Source: Paraburkholderia lacunae (GTDB lineage Bacteria > Pseudomonadota > Gammaproteobacteria > Burkholderiales > Burkholderiaceae). Taken from it: DNA of 64,000 nt. Of the stretch, positions 18,996 to 27,740 are shown piece by piece. The stretch's first letter is position 1. The number at the start of each line of letters is the position of its first letter. The notes below the pieces were generated by a model. The model made no database searches. It was not told where the DNA came from and saw only the letters and a program-made list of their open reading frames with translations. The stretch is taken from positions 62,001 through 126,000 of the forward strand of contig NZ_QHKS01000021.1 of NCBI RefSeq assembly GCF_003353175.1, in the 5' to 3' direction. A program made the translations under genes and the position numbers.

Positions 18996-19895
18996 ATGAT
19001 GGACCGTTTGACCAGCATGGCGGTATTCGTAAAAACCGCCGACAGCGGCTCGTTCGCCGCGGCGGCGCTCGCGTTCGGCATCTCGTCGCAGATGGCCGGC
19101 AAGCATGTGAGCACGCTGGAAGAGCGCGTCGGCGCGCGCCTGCTGAACCGCACGACGCGGCGTCAGAGCCTCACCGAAATCGGCCAGATCTTCTACGAGC
19201 GTTGCAAGGCGTTGCTCGCGGACGCGCAAGCTGCGGAATCCGTCGCGCAGGATCTGTCGTTGTCGCCGCGCGGCCGTTTGCGCATCACGGCGCCGGTCAC
19301 GTTCGGCGCCTGCTGTCTTGCACCGCTGATTACGCGCTATCTGCATGCCAACCCCGAGGTGCGGGTCGAGTTGTCGCTGACCGACCGCTTCGTCGATCTG
19401 ATCGACGAGGGGTATGAGGCGGCGATTCGTCTGGGTTCGCTGTCGGATTCGTCGCTGATCGCGCGGCCGCTGATGCCCTACCGGCTGGTGGTATGCGCGG
19501 CGCCCCGCTATCTGGCCGAGCGCGGCGTGCCGCAAACGCCGCAGGAACTGGCGGACCACGAGTGCCTGAGCTTCGTCTATACGTCACAGCCGGTCGACAC
19601 CGAATGGCGTTTCAGCGACGCGCACGGCGAGAAGTCCGTGCCGATCTCGGGCCGCTTTCAGGTCAACGACATGAAGGCGCTGCAAGCCGCCGCGCTCAAC
19701 GGCGGCGGCGTGATTCTCGGGCCTGAAGTGGCCCTGAAAGACGACCTCGCCGCGGGCCGGCTGGTGCGAGTGCTGGCCGACTACGAAGCGCCCGCGCGAC
19801 CCATGCATCTGGTGTTTCCGGCGAGCCGCGCGACACCGAAATTGCGCGCGTTCATCAATCAGGTCGTGGCTGAATTCGGGCCGGATACGGTGTGA
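18996..19895 (+). CDS. LysR-family transcriptional regulator
   Basis: A 299-residue regulator of the large DmlR/AaeR-like subgroup: MDRLTSMAVFVKTADSGSFA, a helix-turn-helix with SSQMAGKHVSTLEERVGARL, LLNRTTRRQSLTEIG, and an effector domain starting RGRLRITAPVTFGACCLAP. Two adjacent ATGs (18996, 18999) are equally possible starts. It is divergent from the F420-type oxidoreductase, its probable target. The 298-bp stretch to the next gene at 20194 contains only GC-rich hairpin-prone sequence and the promoter region of the Hsp70 operon. Confidence 0.88.
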   Translation: MMDRLTSMAVFVKTADSGSFAAAALAFGISSQMAGKHVSTLEERVGARLLNRTTRRQSLTEIGQIFYERCKALLADAQAAESVAQDLSLSPRGRLRITAPVTFGACCLAPLITRYLHANPEVRVELSLTDRFVDLIDEGYEAAIRLGSLSDSSLIARPLMPYRLVVCAAPRYLAERGVPQTPQELADHECLSFVYTSQPVDTEWRFSDAHGEKSVPISGRFQVNDMKALQAAALNGGGVILGPEVALKDDLAAGRLVRVLADYEAPARPMHLVFPASRATPKLRAFINQVVAEFGPDTV

Positions 19896-20193
19896 GGCGA
19901 CGCGGCGCGGCAAGCTCGTTTGGCGCTCGCGCGCCGGGCGCGCAGCGCCGCGTCGGGCTCACCTGATGGCCGGTCATTCACCGCGAGAATCTCCGGCTTT
20001 GCCCGCTTTGCGCGCCGCACAAGGCAAAATACGGGTTTGCGCGCCCCGGCGGCGGCGCAAAGTTCTGGAGAATCAGACGTCGGCGGAACCTGCCGTCGAC
20101 CCTCACAAGACGCACGACGGCGCCCAAAGGCCCGTCGCGTGCGACGCGGCAACAGGACGGCTCGTCCTTTAACAGAGCCCATCAGGAGCATTT

Positions 20194-20787
20194 ATGACCG
20201 ATTCGAACCCGTCTTTCCTCGGCAGGATTTCACTTGCCGTCAGCACCTTTTTCAGCATCCTCGGCGATGGCGAGTTCGCCGCCGGGGTCCTGCGCCTGCG
20301 CAACGGCGGTAGCGCGGCGGCCACCGCAGCGCGTACCCCTGCACCTGCACCCGTGCCTGCCACAGCACCCGCGCCCGCTCCGCAGCCCGCTCCTACGCTG
20401 AAGGAAGCGAGCCCGGACGCCGCGCTCCAGCTGCTCGGCCTGCTGCAACGCGACGCGCGCTTCATCGATTTCGTCGAAGAAGACATCAAGGGCTTTAGCG
20501 ACGCCGACATCGGTGCCGCCGCCCGCCTCGTGCACGACGGCTGCCGCGCGACGCTGCGCGAGCATTTCACGATCCGCCCGGTGCGCGACGAAGCCGAAGG
20601 CAGCCGCGTAACGCTCGCGGAGGGTTTCGACGCCACCGCCATCCGTCTGACCGGCAACGTCGTCGGCAAGGCGCCGTTCAACGGCAGCATCAGCCACCGC
20701 GGCTGGCGCGTCGACGAAGTGCGTCTGCCGAAGCTGACGGACAGCCACAATGCCCGCGTCATCGCGCCGGCCGAGGTGGAACTATGA
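20194..20787 (+). CDS. DUF2760 domain protein
   Basis: A 197-residue protein. Residues 1-35 are a short hydrophobic, helix-like segment (RISLAVSTFFSILGDGEFAAG) and 45-72 an Ala/Pro-rich linker. The conserved domain follows (ALQLLGLLQRDARFIDFVEEDI, AARLVHDGCRATLREHF, VRLPKLTDSHNARVIAPAEVEL, each shown partly). DUF2760 is known to me only as a family found beside atypical Hsp70 genes; function unknown. Its TGA overlaps the next ATG (ATGA, 20784-20787), so it is made in step with the Hsp70. It may be a membrane tether or cochaperone for the two downstream Hsp70 proteins (inference). Confidence 0.82.
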   Translation: MTDSNPSFLGRISLAVSTFFSILGDGEFAAGVLRLRNGGSAAATAARTPAPAPVPATAPAPAPQPAPTLKEASPDAALQLLGLLQRDARFIDFVEEDIKGFSDADIGAAARLVHDGCRATLREHFTIRPVRDEAEGSRVTLAEGFDATAIRLTGNVVGKAPFNGSISHRGWRVDEVRLPKLTDSHNARVIAPAEVEL

Positions 20788-22640
20788 GCGATACACGCGA
20801 CGCACGTTATTCGATCGGCATCGACCTGGGCACCACGCATTGCGCGTTGTCCTACGTCGACTGCCACGCCAGCGACGGCGAGAAGACCCACCAGGGCGTC
20901 CTGCCGGTCGCGCAACTTACCGGACCGGGCGCGATCGACAACCTCGACCTGCTGCCCTCGTTTCTCTACCTGCCGCATCCGGACGAACTGGCCTCGGGCG
21001 ACCTGTACCTGCCGTGGACCGGCCAGCGCGAGTTCGCGGTCGGCGAGTTCGCGCGCAGCCGCGGCGCGGCCACGCCGATCCGGCTCGTGTCCAGCGCGAA
21101 AAGCTGGCTGTGCCATCCGGGCGTCGACCGGCGCGCGGCGATTCTGCCCAACGACGCGCCGCCTGAAGTCGCGCGCGTGTCGCCGCTCGAAAGCTCGGTG
21201 CGCTACCTGACGCATCTGCGCGAAGCGTGGGACCACGCGCATCCCGACGCGCCGTTCAGCCAGCAGGACATCACGGTGACGATCCCCGCGTCGTTCGACC
21301 CGGCCGCGCGCGAACTGACCGCCGAAGCCGCCGAGGCCGCCGGTTATGGCCGCATGACGCTGCTCGAAGAACCGCAGGCCGCCTTGTATAGCTGGATTCA
21401 GAAGAGCGGCGGGCAGTGGCGCAAACAGGTCGAAGTCGGCGACATCATCCTGGTGGTGGACGTCGGCGGCGGCACCACCGATCTCTCGCTGATCGCCGTG
21501 ATCGAGCGCGAAGGCAACCTCGAACTGCATCGCGTCGCGGTCGGCGAACACATTCTGCTCGGCGGCGACAACATGGATCTCGCGCTCGCCCACGTGGTCG
21601 CGCGCAAGCTCGCCGCGCTTGGCACCCAGGCCGACGCATGGCAACTGCGCGCCCTCACTTATGCGTGCCGCGCCGCCAAGGAAACGCTGCTCAGCGACCC
21701 GGCGGCCGACACCGTGCCGCTCGTCGTGCCGAGCCGCGGTTCGAAGCTGATCGGCGGTTCGATCCGCACGGAGCTGACACGCGCCGAGTTGACCCAGACG
21801 ATCCTCGAAGGCTTCTTCCCGCAAGTGGACAGCGCGGCGCGTCCGGTGAGCCGCACGCGTGCCGGCCTGACGCAACTCGGCCTGCCGTATGCGCAGGACG
21901 CCGGCATTACGCGGCATCTCGCGGCGTTCCTCGGCCGCCAGGTCGGCGCGCTCGCCGAACTCGAAGGCTTGCGCCACATGGCCGCGGAAGGCGCGAGCTT
22001 CCTGCACCCCACCGCGGTGCTGTTCAACGGCGGCGTGTTCAAGTCGCCGTTGCTGGTGGAGCGCATCCTCGGCACGCTCAACGGCTGGCTCGCGGCTGAA
22101 GGCGCGACGCCGGCACGTCTCATCGAAGGGGCGGATCTCGATCTGGCCGTCGCGCGCGGCGCCGCGTATTACGGCTATGTGCGCCGTGGCAAGGGCGTGC
22201 GCATTCGCGGCGGCACGGCGCGCGCGTACTACATCGCGATCGAATCGGCGATGCCTGCCGTGCCCGGCCTCGAACCGCCCGTGCAGGCGCTGTGCGTCGC
22301 GCCGTTCGGCATGGAAGAAGGCACCGAAGCCGAGTTGCCGGCTCAGGAATTCGGCCTCGTGGTCGGCGAGCCCGTGCATTTCCGCTTCTTCGGTTCATCG
22401 GTGCGCCGCCAGGATCAGGTCGGCACGCTGCTCGACTTCTGGGGGCCCGAGGAGTTGCAGGAACTGGAGGAGATCGAGGCGACGCTGCCGTCCGCCGGCC
22501 GCACCGCCGGCGAAGTCGTGCCGGTGAAACTGCATGCGCGTGTCACCGAAGCCGGCACGCTCGAACTGGAAGCCGTGCCGCGCGGCACGGACGAGCGCTG
22601 GAAAGTCGAGTTCGACGTGCGCGGCAACGCCAATGCATGA
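20784..22640 (+). CDS. Atypical Hsp70-family chaperone, first copy
   Basis: A 618-residue Hsp70 with intact ATPase motifs: phosphate 1 SIGIDLGTTHCALSYVD, phosphate 2 LVVDVGGGTTDLSLI, and adenosine motif LFNGGVFKSPLLVERIL. It diverges from DnaK: there is an insertion region rich in Pro/Leu after residue 30, SAKSWLCHPGVDRRAAILP replaces the usual DnaK sequence, and the substrate half is short and lacks an obvious lid and the EEVD-like tail. Coupled to DUF2760 upstream and to a second Hsp70 downstream, both through ATGA overlaps. Client and cochaperones unknown. Confidence 0.88.
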   Translation: MSDTRDARYSIGIDLGTTHCALSYVDCHASDGEKTHQGVLPVAQLTGPGAIDNLDLLPSFLYLPHPDELASGDLYLPWTGQREFAVGEFARSRGAATPIRLVSSAKSWLCHPGVDRRAAILPNDAPPEVARVSPLESSVRYLTHLREAWDHAHPDAPFSQQDITVTIPASFDPAARELTAEAAEAAGYGRMTLLEEPQAALYSWIQKSGGQWRKQVEVGDIILVVDVGGGTTDLSLIAVIEREGNLELHRVAVGEHILLGGDNMDLALAHVVARKLAALGTQADAWQLRALTYACRAAKETLLSDPAADTVPLVVPSRGSKLIGGSIRTELTRAELTQTILEGFFPQVDSAARPVSRTRAGLTQLGLPYAQDAGITRHLAAFLGRQVGALAELEGLRHMAAEGASFLHPTAVLFNGGVFKSPLLVERILGTLNGWLAAEGATPARLIEGADLDLAVARGAAYYGYVRRGKGVRIRGGTARAYYIAIESAMPAVPGLEPPVQALCVAPFGMEEGTEAELPAQEFGLVVGEPVHFRFFGSSVRRQDQVGTLLDFWGPEELQELEEIEATLPSAGRTAGEVVPVKLHARVTEAGTLELEAVPRGTDERWKVEFDVRGNANA

Positions 22641-25618
22641 CCGCGATGAAGCGCTACAGCGTCGGGATTGATCTCGGCACGAGCAACACGGTGCTCGCCT
22701 ATGCCGCGGCAGGCGATCCTGCGGCAGGCGACCCTGCGGCGGGCAGCGCGGACATTCGCGTCTTCGAGATCGATCAGCTGGTGAGTCCCGGCGAGGTCGC
22801 CGCGCGGCCGTTGCTGCCGTCGGTGCGGTATCACGCGGCGCCCGGCGAGCTGAGCGCGGGCGATCTGCAATTGCCTTGGAGCGACGCCAAGGCGAGCGCG
22901 GCGAAGGCGGCGGACCGCACCGGCACGAGCGCGGCGAACGCGGCGGACCGCACCGGCGCGAACGCGCCGAACCAGATCGGCACGCAAGAGCAGCCGGTGG
23001 TGGTCGGCCGGCTCGCGCGCACGCTCGGCGGCCAGGTGCCGGGCCGGCTGGTGGCGAGCGCGAAGAGTTGGCTGTCGCACGCGTCGGTCGATCGGGTCGC
23101 ACCGATCCTGCCGTGGGGCGCGGCCGCCGAGGTCCGCAAGGTCTCGCCGGTCGAAGCCAGCGCGAGCTATCTGGCGCATGTGCGCGCGGCCTGGAATCAG
23201 CGCTTTCCGGATGCGCGGCTCGAAGATCAGGACGTCGTGCTCACCGTGCCCGCTTCGTTCGACGAAGGCGCGCGAGCGCTGACGGTGGAAGCGGCGCGGC
23301 TCGCCGGCCTGCCCGCGTTGCGGCTGCTGGAAGAGCCGCAGGCGGCGTTCTACGACTGGCTGTTTCATCATCGCGAGAACCTGTCGACTGAATTGGCGGA
23401 CACCCGGCTCGTGTTGATCTGCGACGTCGGCGGCGGCACCACCGACCTCACGCTGATCGAAGTGCGCATGCACGACGGCGAGCCCGAGTTGACGCGCATC
23501 GGCGTAGGTAACCACCTGATGCTCGGCGGCGACAATATGGATCTCGCGCTCGCGCATCTCGTCGAGGCGCGGCTGCCTCACGCCGGCAGCGAGCGCACGC
23601 GTTTATCGGCGGCCAGTCTGTCGCAACTGGTCGAGCGGTGCCGCGGCGCAAAAGAGCAACTGCTCGGCCGGGAAGCGCCCGACTCGGCTTCCATCACGCT
23701 GCTCGGCGCCGGGTCGAAGCTGATCGGCGGCGCGCGCACGGCGCAGGTGACGCGCGCCGAGGTCGAGCAGATCATCGTCGACGGTTTCTTTCCGGCGGTG
23801 GCCCCGAACGAACGGCCAGGGCGTCCGCGCGGCGCAATTGTCGAGTTCGGCCTACCCTATGCGACCGATGCGGCGATCACGCGGCATATCGCGGCGTTCC
23901 TGAGCCGCTTCGCCGCGCAATCGCGCAAGGCGCTGGGCCTGCCTTCCACCGACGAGAGCGCGCGTGACTCGACGCACGACGCTCCCTTGCCGGTACCCGA
24001 CACGCTGTTGCTGAACGGCGGCGTGTTCCGCGCCGAAGCGTTGACGCAACGCCTCGCCAGCACCCTGGGCGACTGGCGCGGCGAGCCGCTCAACGTCCTG
24101 CATAACGACAATCCCGATGTGGCCGTCGCTCGTGGCGCGGTGGCTTTTGCCCTCGCCCGCGCGGGTCAGGCGCCGAAAATCGGCGGCGGCTCGCCACGCA
24201 GCTACTTTCTCGTGCTCGACGAAACCGGCGAAGGCAATGGCAAGGACAATGACAAGGGCGAGCAGCACGATGAAGCGTCGCCGCGAGGCATCTGCCTGCT
24301 GCCGCGCGGCACGGAAGAAGGCCACGAGATCCTGATCGAGGACCGCACTTTCGCGCTGCGCCTCGGGCATCCGGTGCGCTTCCATCTGGTTTCGTCGATC
24401 GCGGATACGGTATACCGGCCAGGCGAACTTGCCGATCTCGCGGGCGGCGACTTCGTTCGTCTGCCGCCGATCGCGACGATCGTGCAGCCGCGCGGAAACA
24501 GCAACGCGCGCGAAACGCCGGTGCAGATCGCCACGTCGCTGACTGAAGTCGGCACGCTGGACGTGCACTGCATCGAGATCGACAACCCCGCGCAGCGCTG
24601 GCTGCTCGAATTCCAGTTGCGCCGTGAAGACGCGCAGGTGAGTTTGTCAGCCGATCCCACACAGACTCCGCATGCGGCGCTCGGCGAAGCGATCGAACAG
24701 ATCGATCGCACCTTCGGCGCGCGCTCGCAGGACGTCGGCCCGAAGGAAGTGAAACGGCTGCGTGCGCAGCTCGAACAGTTGCTCGGATCGCGCGAAAGCT
24801 GGAACAGCGCGCTGCTGCGCGAACTGTTCGGCGCGCTGTGGGAACGCGCGCGCCGCCGCCGGCGTTCGGCGGATCACGAGCGCCTGTGGCTGAATCTCGC
24901 GGGCTACTGCGTGCGGCCGGGTTTCGGCTACCCACTCGACGAATGGCGCGTCGAGCAACTCTGGTCGCTCTTCGACGACGGCATTCAGTACGTCAACGAG
25001 AGCCAGGTCTGGTCGGAATGGTGGACGCTGTGGCGCCGCGCCGCGGGCGGCCTCGACGAAAGCGCGCAGCTGCGCGTGCTCGACGCGATGGCGTATTTGC
25101 AAAAGGCCGCTCAATCGCGTCACAAGCTGCCGTTCGACGTGTCGAAAACGGGCTTCACCGATATGGTCCGCTTGAGCGCGTCGCTCGAACGCATTCCCGT
25201 CGCGCGCAAGATCGAACTCGGCGAGTCCGTGCTGGCGCGCTTGAAGAAACCCGCTGAAAACCATCAGAGCTGGTGGGCGGTCGGCCGCATCGGCGCACGA
25301 CGGCCGTTCTACGGCAGCGCGCATAGCGTCGTGCCGCCCGACGTCGCCGCGCAGTGGCTCAACACGATCCTCGCGCTCGACTGGAAGAAGGTCGACCCCG
25401 CCGCGTTTGCCGCCGTGCAGATCGCCCGCATGACCGGCGACCGTTCGCGCGACCTGCCCGAGGCGTTGCGCAACACCGTCGTGCGCAGGCTCGAAGCGGC
25501 CAACGCGCCGCGCGCATGGATCACTATGGTCAGCGAGACGGTGGAGCTCGATAACGCTGACGAAGGCCGTGTGTTCGGCGAGTCGCTGCCCGCGGGATTG
25601 AAGCTGATTGCGAGTTGA
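22637..25618 (+). CDS. Large Hsp70-family protein with C-terminal DUF3731-like region
   Basis: A 993-residue relative of the preceding Hsp70: YSVGIDLGTSNTVLAYA, LICDVGGGTTDLTLIEV and LLNGGVFRAEALTQRL. Low-complexity repeats occur near residues 27-38 (AAGDPAAGDPAAG) and 86-112 (KAADRTG/NAADRTG). Residues from about 690 to the end form an extra helical, Trp- and Arg-rich domain (LWERARRRRRSADHERLWLN, WSEWWTLWRRAAGG, WWAVGRIGARRPFYGS), consistent with DUF3731. A longer open frame starts at 22292, but the ATG at 22637 overlaps the previous stop and precedes the Hsp70 fold. Probably forms a chaperone pair with the upstream protein. Confidence 0.85.
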   Translation: MTAMKRYSVGIDLGTSNTVLAYAAAGDPAAGDPAAGSADIRVFEIDQLVSPGEVAARPLLPSVRYHAAPGELSAGDLQLPWSDAKASAAKAADRTGTSAANAADRTGANAPNQIGTQEQPVVVGRLARTLGGQVPGRLVASAKSWLSHASVDRVAPILPWGAAAEVRKVSPVEASASYLAHVRAAWNQRFPDARLEDQDVVLTVPASFDEGARALTVEAARLAGLPALRLLEEPQAAFYDWLFHHRENLSTELADTRLVLICDVGGGTTDLTLIEVRMHDGEPELTRIGVGNHLMLGGDNMDLALAHLVEARLPHAGSERTRLSAASLSQLVERCRGAKEQLLGREAPDSASITLLGAGSKLIGGARTAQVTRAEVEQIIVDGFFPAVAPNERPGRPRGAIVEFGLPYATDAAITRHIAAFLSRFAAQSRKALGLPSTDESARDSTHDAPLPVPDTLLLNGGVFRAEALTQRLASTLGDWRGEPLNVLHNDNPDVAVARGAVAFALARAGQAPKIGGGSPRSYFLVLDETGEGNGKDNDKGEQHDEASPRGICLLPRGTEEGHEILIEDRTFALRLGHPVRFHLVSSIADTVYRPGELADLAGGDFVRLPPIATIVQPRGNSNARETPVQIATSLTEVGTLDVHCIEIDNPAQRWLLEFQLRREDAQVSLSADPTQTPHAALGEAIEQIDRTFGARSQDVGPKEVKRLRAQLEQLLGSRESWNSALLRELFGALWERARRRRRSADHERLWLNLAGYCVRPGFGYPLDEWRVEQLWSLFDDGIQYVNESQVWSEWWTLWRRAAGGLDESAQLRVLDAMAYLQKAAQSRHKLPFDVSKTGFTDMVRLSASLERIPVARKIELGESVLARLKKPAENHQSWWAVGRIGARRPFYGSAHSVVPPDVAAQWLNTILALDWKKVDPAAFAAVQIARMTGDRSRDLPEALRNTVVRRLEAANAPRAWITMVSETVELDNADEGRVFGESLPAGLKLIAS

Positions 25619-25685
25619 GCGTGGCGAGTTGAGCGCGGAGTGGGCAGCGCCAGCGAACGATATCGATCGCGCCGCCCTCTTCCGC

Positions 25686-26135
25686 TTAGGCCACGCGGAT
25701 CAGTCCGAGCTGCTGCAGTGCAGTTACGCCATCATCGAGGCCGATCTCTTCCACGATCTTCCCGTCCTTCAGACGAAGCACTGTCGTACCGGTAAACCGC
25801 ATCTTGCGGCCGGTGGCGGCCGGCAGCGAGCCAACGAGGAAATCGCCGAAAGCGGGACCGGTGTGCGTGCCGCCGCCCTCCCATCGGCCGACCACATAGT
25901 CGCCCTCGGCGATGAGATCCGCCGCGCCCCAGAAGTTCAGGTCCGGAAACGCTGCGCGGAAATCGGTCATGAATGCCTTGATGTCGTCGCGGCCCCGGCG
26001 CGGCTCGTGCAGCGAGTAGTGCAAAAGCATCTCGGGAGCAGCAAGCTCGTCGACGATATCGAGGTTGCAGGTCTTGCCCCAGAAATCGGTGAACCAGCGG
26101 CCTACGATGGCCTTGTTGTCGTCCTCTTTGGACAT
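25686..26135 (-). CDS. SnoaL-like (NTF2-fold) ester cyclase-type protein
   Basis: A 149-residue cystatin/NTF2-fold protein: VGRWFTDFWGKTCNLDIVDE, then RRGRDDIKAFMTDFRAAFPDL, VVGRWEGGGTHTGPAFGDF and FTGTTVLRLKDGKIVEEIGLDD, the standard SnoaL/polyketide-cyclase-like order (segments abbreviated). Start ATG 26135 follows GGGAGG; the open frame upstream to 26324 lacks conservation. Function cannot be assigned; such proteins are often isomerases, hydrolases or ligand binders. It stands alone, convergent with the Hsp70 operon. Confidence 0.8.
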   Translation of the reverse strand: MSKEDDNKAIVGRWFTDFWGKTCNLDIVDELAAPEMLLHYSLHEPRRGRDDIKAFMTDFRAAFPDLNFWGAADLIAEGDYVVGRWEGGGTHTGPAFGDFLVGSLPAATGRKMRFTGTTVLRLKDGKIVEEIGLDDGVTALQQLGLIRVA

Positions 26136-27206
26136 GGTCGATACCTCCCGGTTGAAAGAACAGCACCATTGCCATTCCTTGCCTGAAAGATATCGACGCG
26201 AGTTGCGAGGCGCGTGCCGTTTCTTGCTCTTCGGTTTTTCAACAATAAAACCGCAAGAAACGTGATGCGCACATGAGCCCGACCTTCTACCTTGAGAAGG
26301 CCTCATCGACCGGAGTTCAATCATGTTGCCCTTGCTCTCGCTCCACGCGCTCGCAGCCCAACGCGGAGATGGACTGCGCCCCGAACTTCTCGCTTTGCTC
26401 GAACGTCATCGCGCATCGGAGACCGGCCTCACTGTCCCCATCGAAGCTCCAGAAGTCGCGCCTCCTGATGACGTCGTCGATGGCGTTGCCGACGACCCGG
26501 CAACGGCGATTTCACCCTGGTGCTATGCGGATGCTGGCGCGTAAAACTTGCGAGGTTTATGTCGCTCACGCAAACGGCAAAGGCCCCTCGAACCGGCCGA
26601 TATAGCTCAGATGCGAAACGGCCGGCTTGCCTTCGACCCAGCGATGCAGCATGAATGCCGGCGGTTCGAGATACGACGCCGGTTGCGCATCGGCCTCCAC
26701 ACGCAGCGCGATTTGCGTGGTCGTGCTCGGACAGGTCATCACCGGAATCGTGCCGATTCTCGTCTGCATTGAGCGATGCACGTGCCCCGCGATGATGCGG
26801 TCGACGTGCCGGTGCGAGGCGAGCACCTGCGTGAACGGCTCGGCATTAAGGACATGCGCGCGCATTCCTTCGCATAGCCACCCACGAAGCACCCCATGAA
26901 GTCAGAACGTCCCCCGGCAATTTCCACCAGCATTTCAAGCAAAGACTGTCCGTCAATCAAAAAGTCCGCAGGGGTCCTCTCAGTGCAGCCTATGTGGCGA
27001 CCGGCGCTCCGAGTTCACTGGCTAGATTCTTTCCGCGCAGGGCAACGAGGCTGGGCTCGGCGGTCAAGCCCTGAGTCATCACAGCTCCTACCTGGGCAAG
27101 CCCTAACGTGGCGCTTGCCAGGTCTCGCTGAAATTCGCTGCGCCTCCCGGAAGACGTCGTCTGCGGGGAACAGGCACTACCTGCCCCCCGCCGCCTCAAC
27201 CAGCGA
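26136..27206. other. Gene-poor segment with debris between the SnoaL gene and the acetone carboxylase operon
   Basis: About 1.07 kb with no intact gene I can support. It contains the promoter side of the SnoaL gene, a 73-codon open frame at 26323-26544 of no recognisable family, the metallophosphoesterase remnant at 26566-26892, and about 310 bp (26893-27206) without a recognised product. The loss of an entire N-terminal domain and the mix of frames suggest an old insertion or deletion end point. Confidence 0.6.
26566..26892 (-). pseudogene. 3' remnant of a calcineurin-like metallophosphoesterase gene
   Basis: About 100 residues match the C-terminal third of a CpdA/GpdQ-type phosphodiesterase: DRIIAGHVHRSMQT contains the last metal motif G-H-x-H, followed by MTCPSTTTQIAL and ending SYIGRFEGPLPFA. 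The N-terminal metal motifs (D-x-H, GD-x2-D, GNH) are missing, and the reading frame upstream changes to unrelated sequence near 26865. It cannot be active. It lies immediately beyond the 3' end of the acetone carboxylase operon and may mark the edge of that insertion. Confidence 0.75.
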
Positions 27207-27716
27207 TCAGTCCGGAGCGCGTTCCGGCACCGGCAGGTGCACCCATTCCTTATAGAAGGCCTCGATGTCCGGCTCGAAGTCGTGGATCACGGGATACCAC
27301 GGCGTAGGCGCCTCCACGTCGTGCATGGTGCCGCACGCTGGGCAGTAGTACTCGCGATAGACCTGCCACTGGGTGTCGGGGGCCATCAGCTTGGGATACA
27401 CCTCGGTCATCGCCTCCTCCGTGTCGCGCACGTAGATCGCGGCATGCAGTTTCCAGTTGTCGAGAAAGCCGCAGAACTCGTGACCGCAGTCGCATTTGAT
27501 GACCCACTTCTTCGTCGTGGCCGATTGCACGATATACATGTGCGGGCCGAGCGGAAGCACGATGCGATCCGGGAAGCTCACCTTGGCCTGCAGGGCGGCG
27601 AGGTATCGCTCGAAGCGGGACTCGTCCTTGGGCATCGAGAGCATGCGGAAGGTGGTTTCCCAGTCCAGGGAGCCTTCGACGAGGTGCGCGACCTGCTCAT
27701 TAGTGTAAGTAGACAT
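27207..27716 (-). CDS. acxC: Acetone carboxylase, gamma subunit
   Basis: A 169-residue protein, matching the roughly 19-kDa gamma subunit of acetone carboxylase. It shows two cysteine clusters, KCDCGHEFCGFL and YYCPACGTMHDVEAPTPWYP, that bind zinc in the enzyme. Last gene of the operon, 24 bp after the alpha-subunit gene. The alpha2-beta2-gamma2 complex carboxylates acetone to acetoacetate using ATP in the cytoplasm. The sequence looks complete from MSTYTNEQVAHLV to the stop. Confidence 0.92.
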   Translation of the reverse strand: MSTYTNEQVAHLVEGSLDWETTFRMLSMPKDESRFERYLAALQAKVSFPDRIVLPLGPHMYIVQSATTKKWVIKCDCGHEFCGFLDNWKLHAAIYVRDTEEAMTEVYPKLMAPDTQWQVYREYYCPACGTMHDVEAPTPWYPVIHDFEPDIEAFYKEWVHLPVPERAPD

Positions 27717-27740
27717 TCTTCAATCTCCTTGATTCCGTGA

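Noticed and set aside
20169..22379. 736-codon open frame antisense to the first Hsp70 gene
   Set aside because: Low-complexity Arg/Ala composition, no domain, exactly covers a recognised Hsp70 gene.
22292..22636. Upstream extension of the large Hsp70 gene
   Set aside because: It runs within the preceding Hsp70 gene; the coupled ATG at 22637 starts the family sequence.
22700..22745. Short tandem GCGGCAGGCGA(C/T)CCT repeats in the second Hsp70 gene
   Set aside because: They encode an in-frame Ala-Gly-Asp-Pro repeat and look like ordinary coding low complexity, not a separate element.
26323..26544. 73-codon open frame as a possible small gene
   Set aside because: No recognised family, no convincing ribosome-binding site and it lies in a debris region; left as unassigned.
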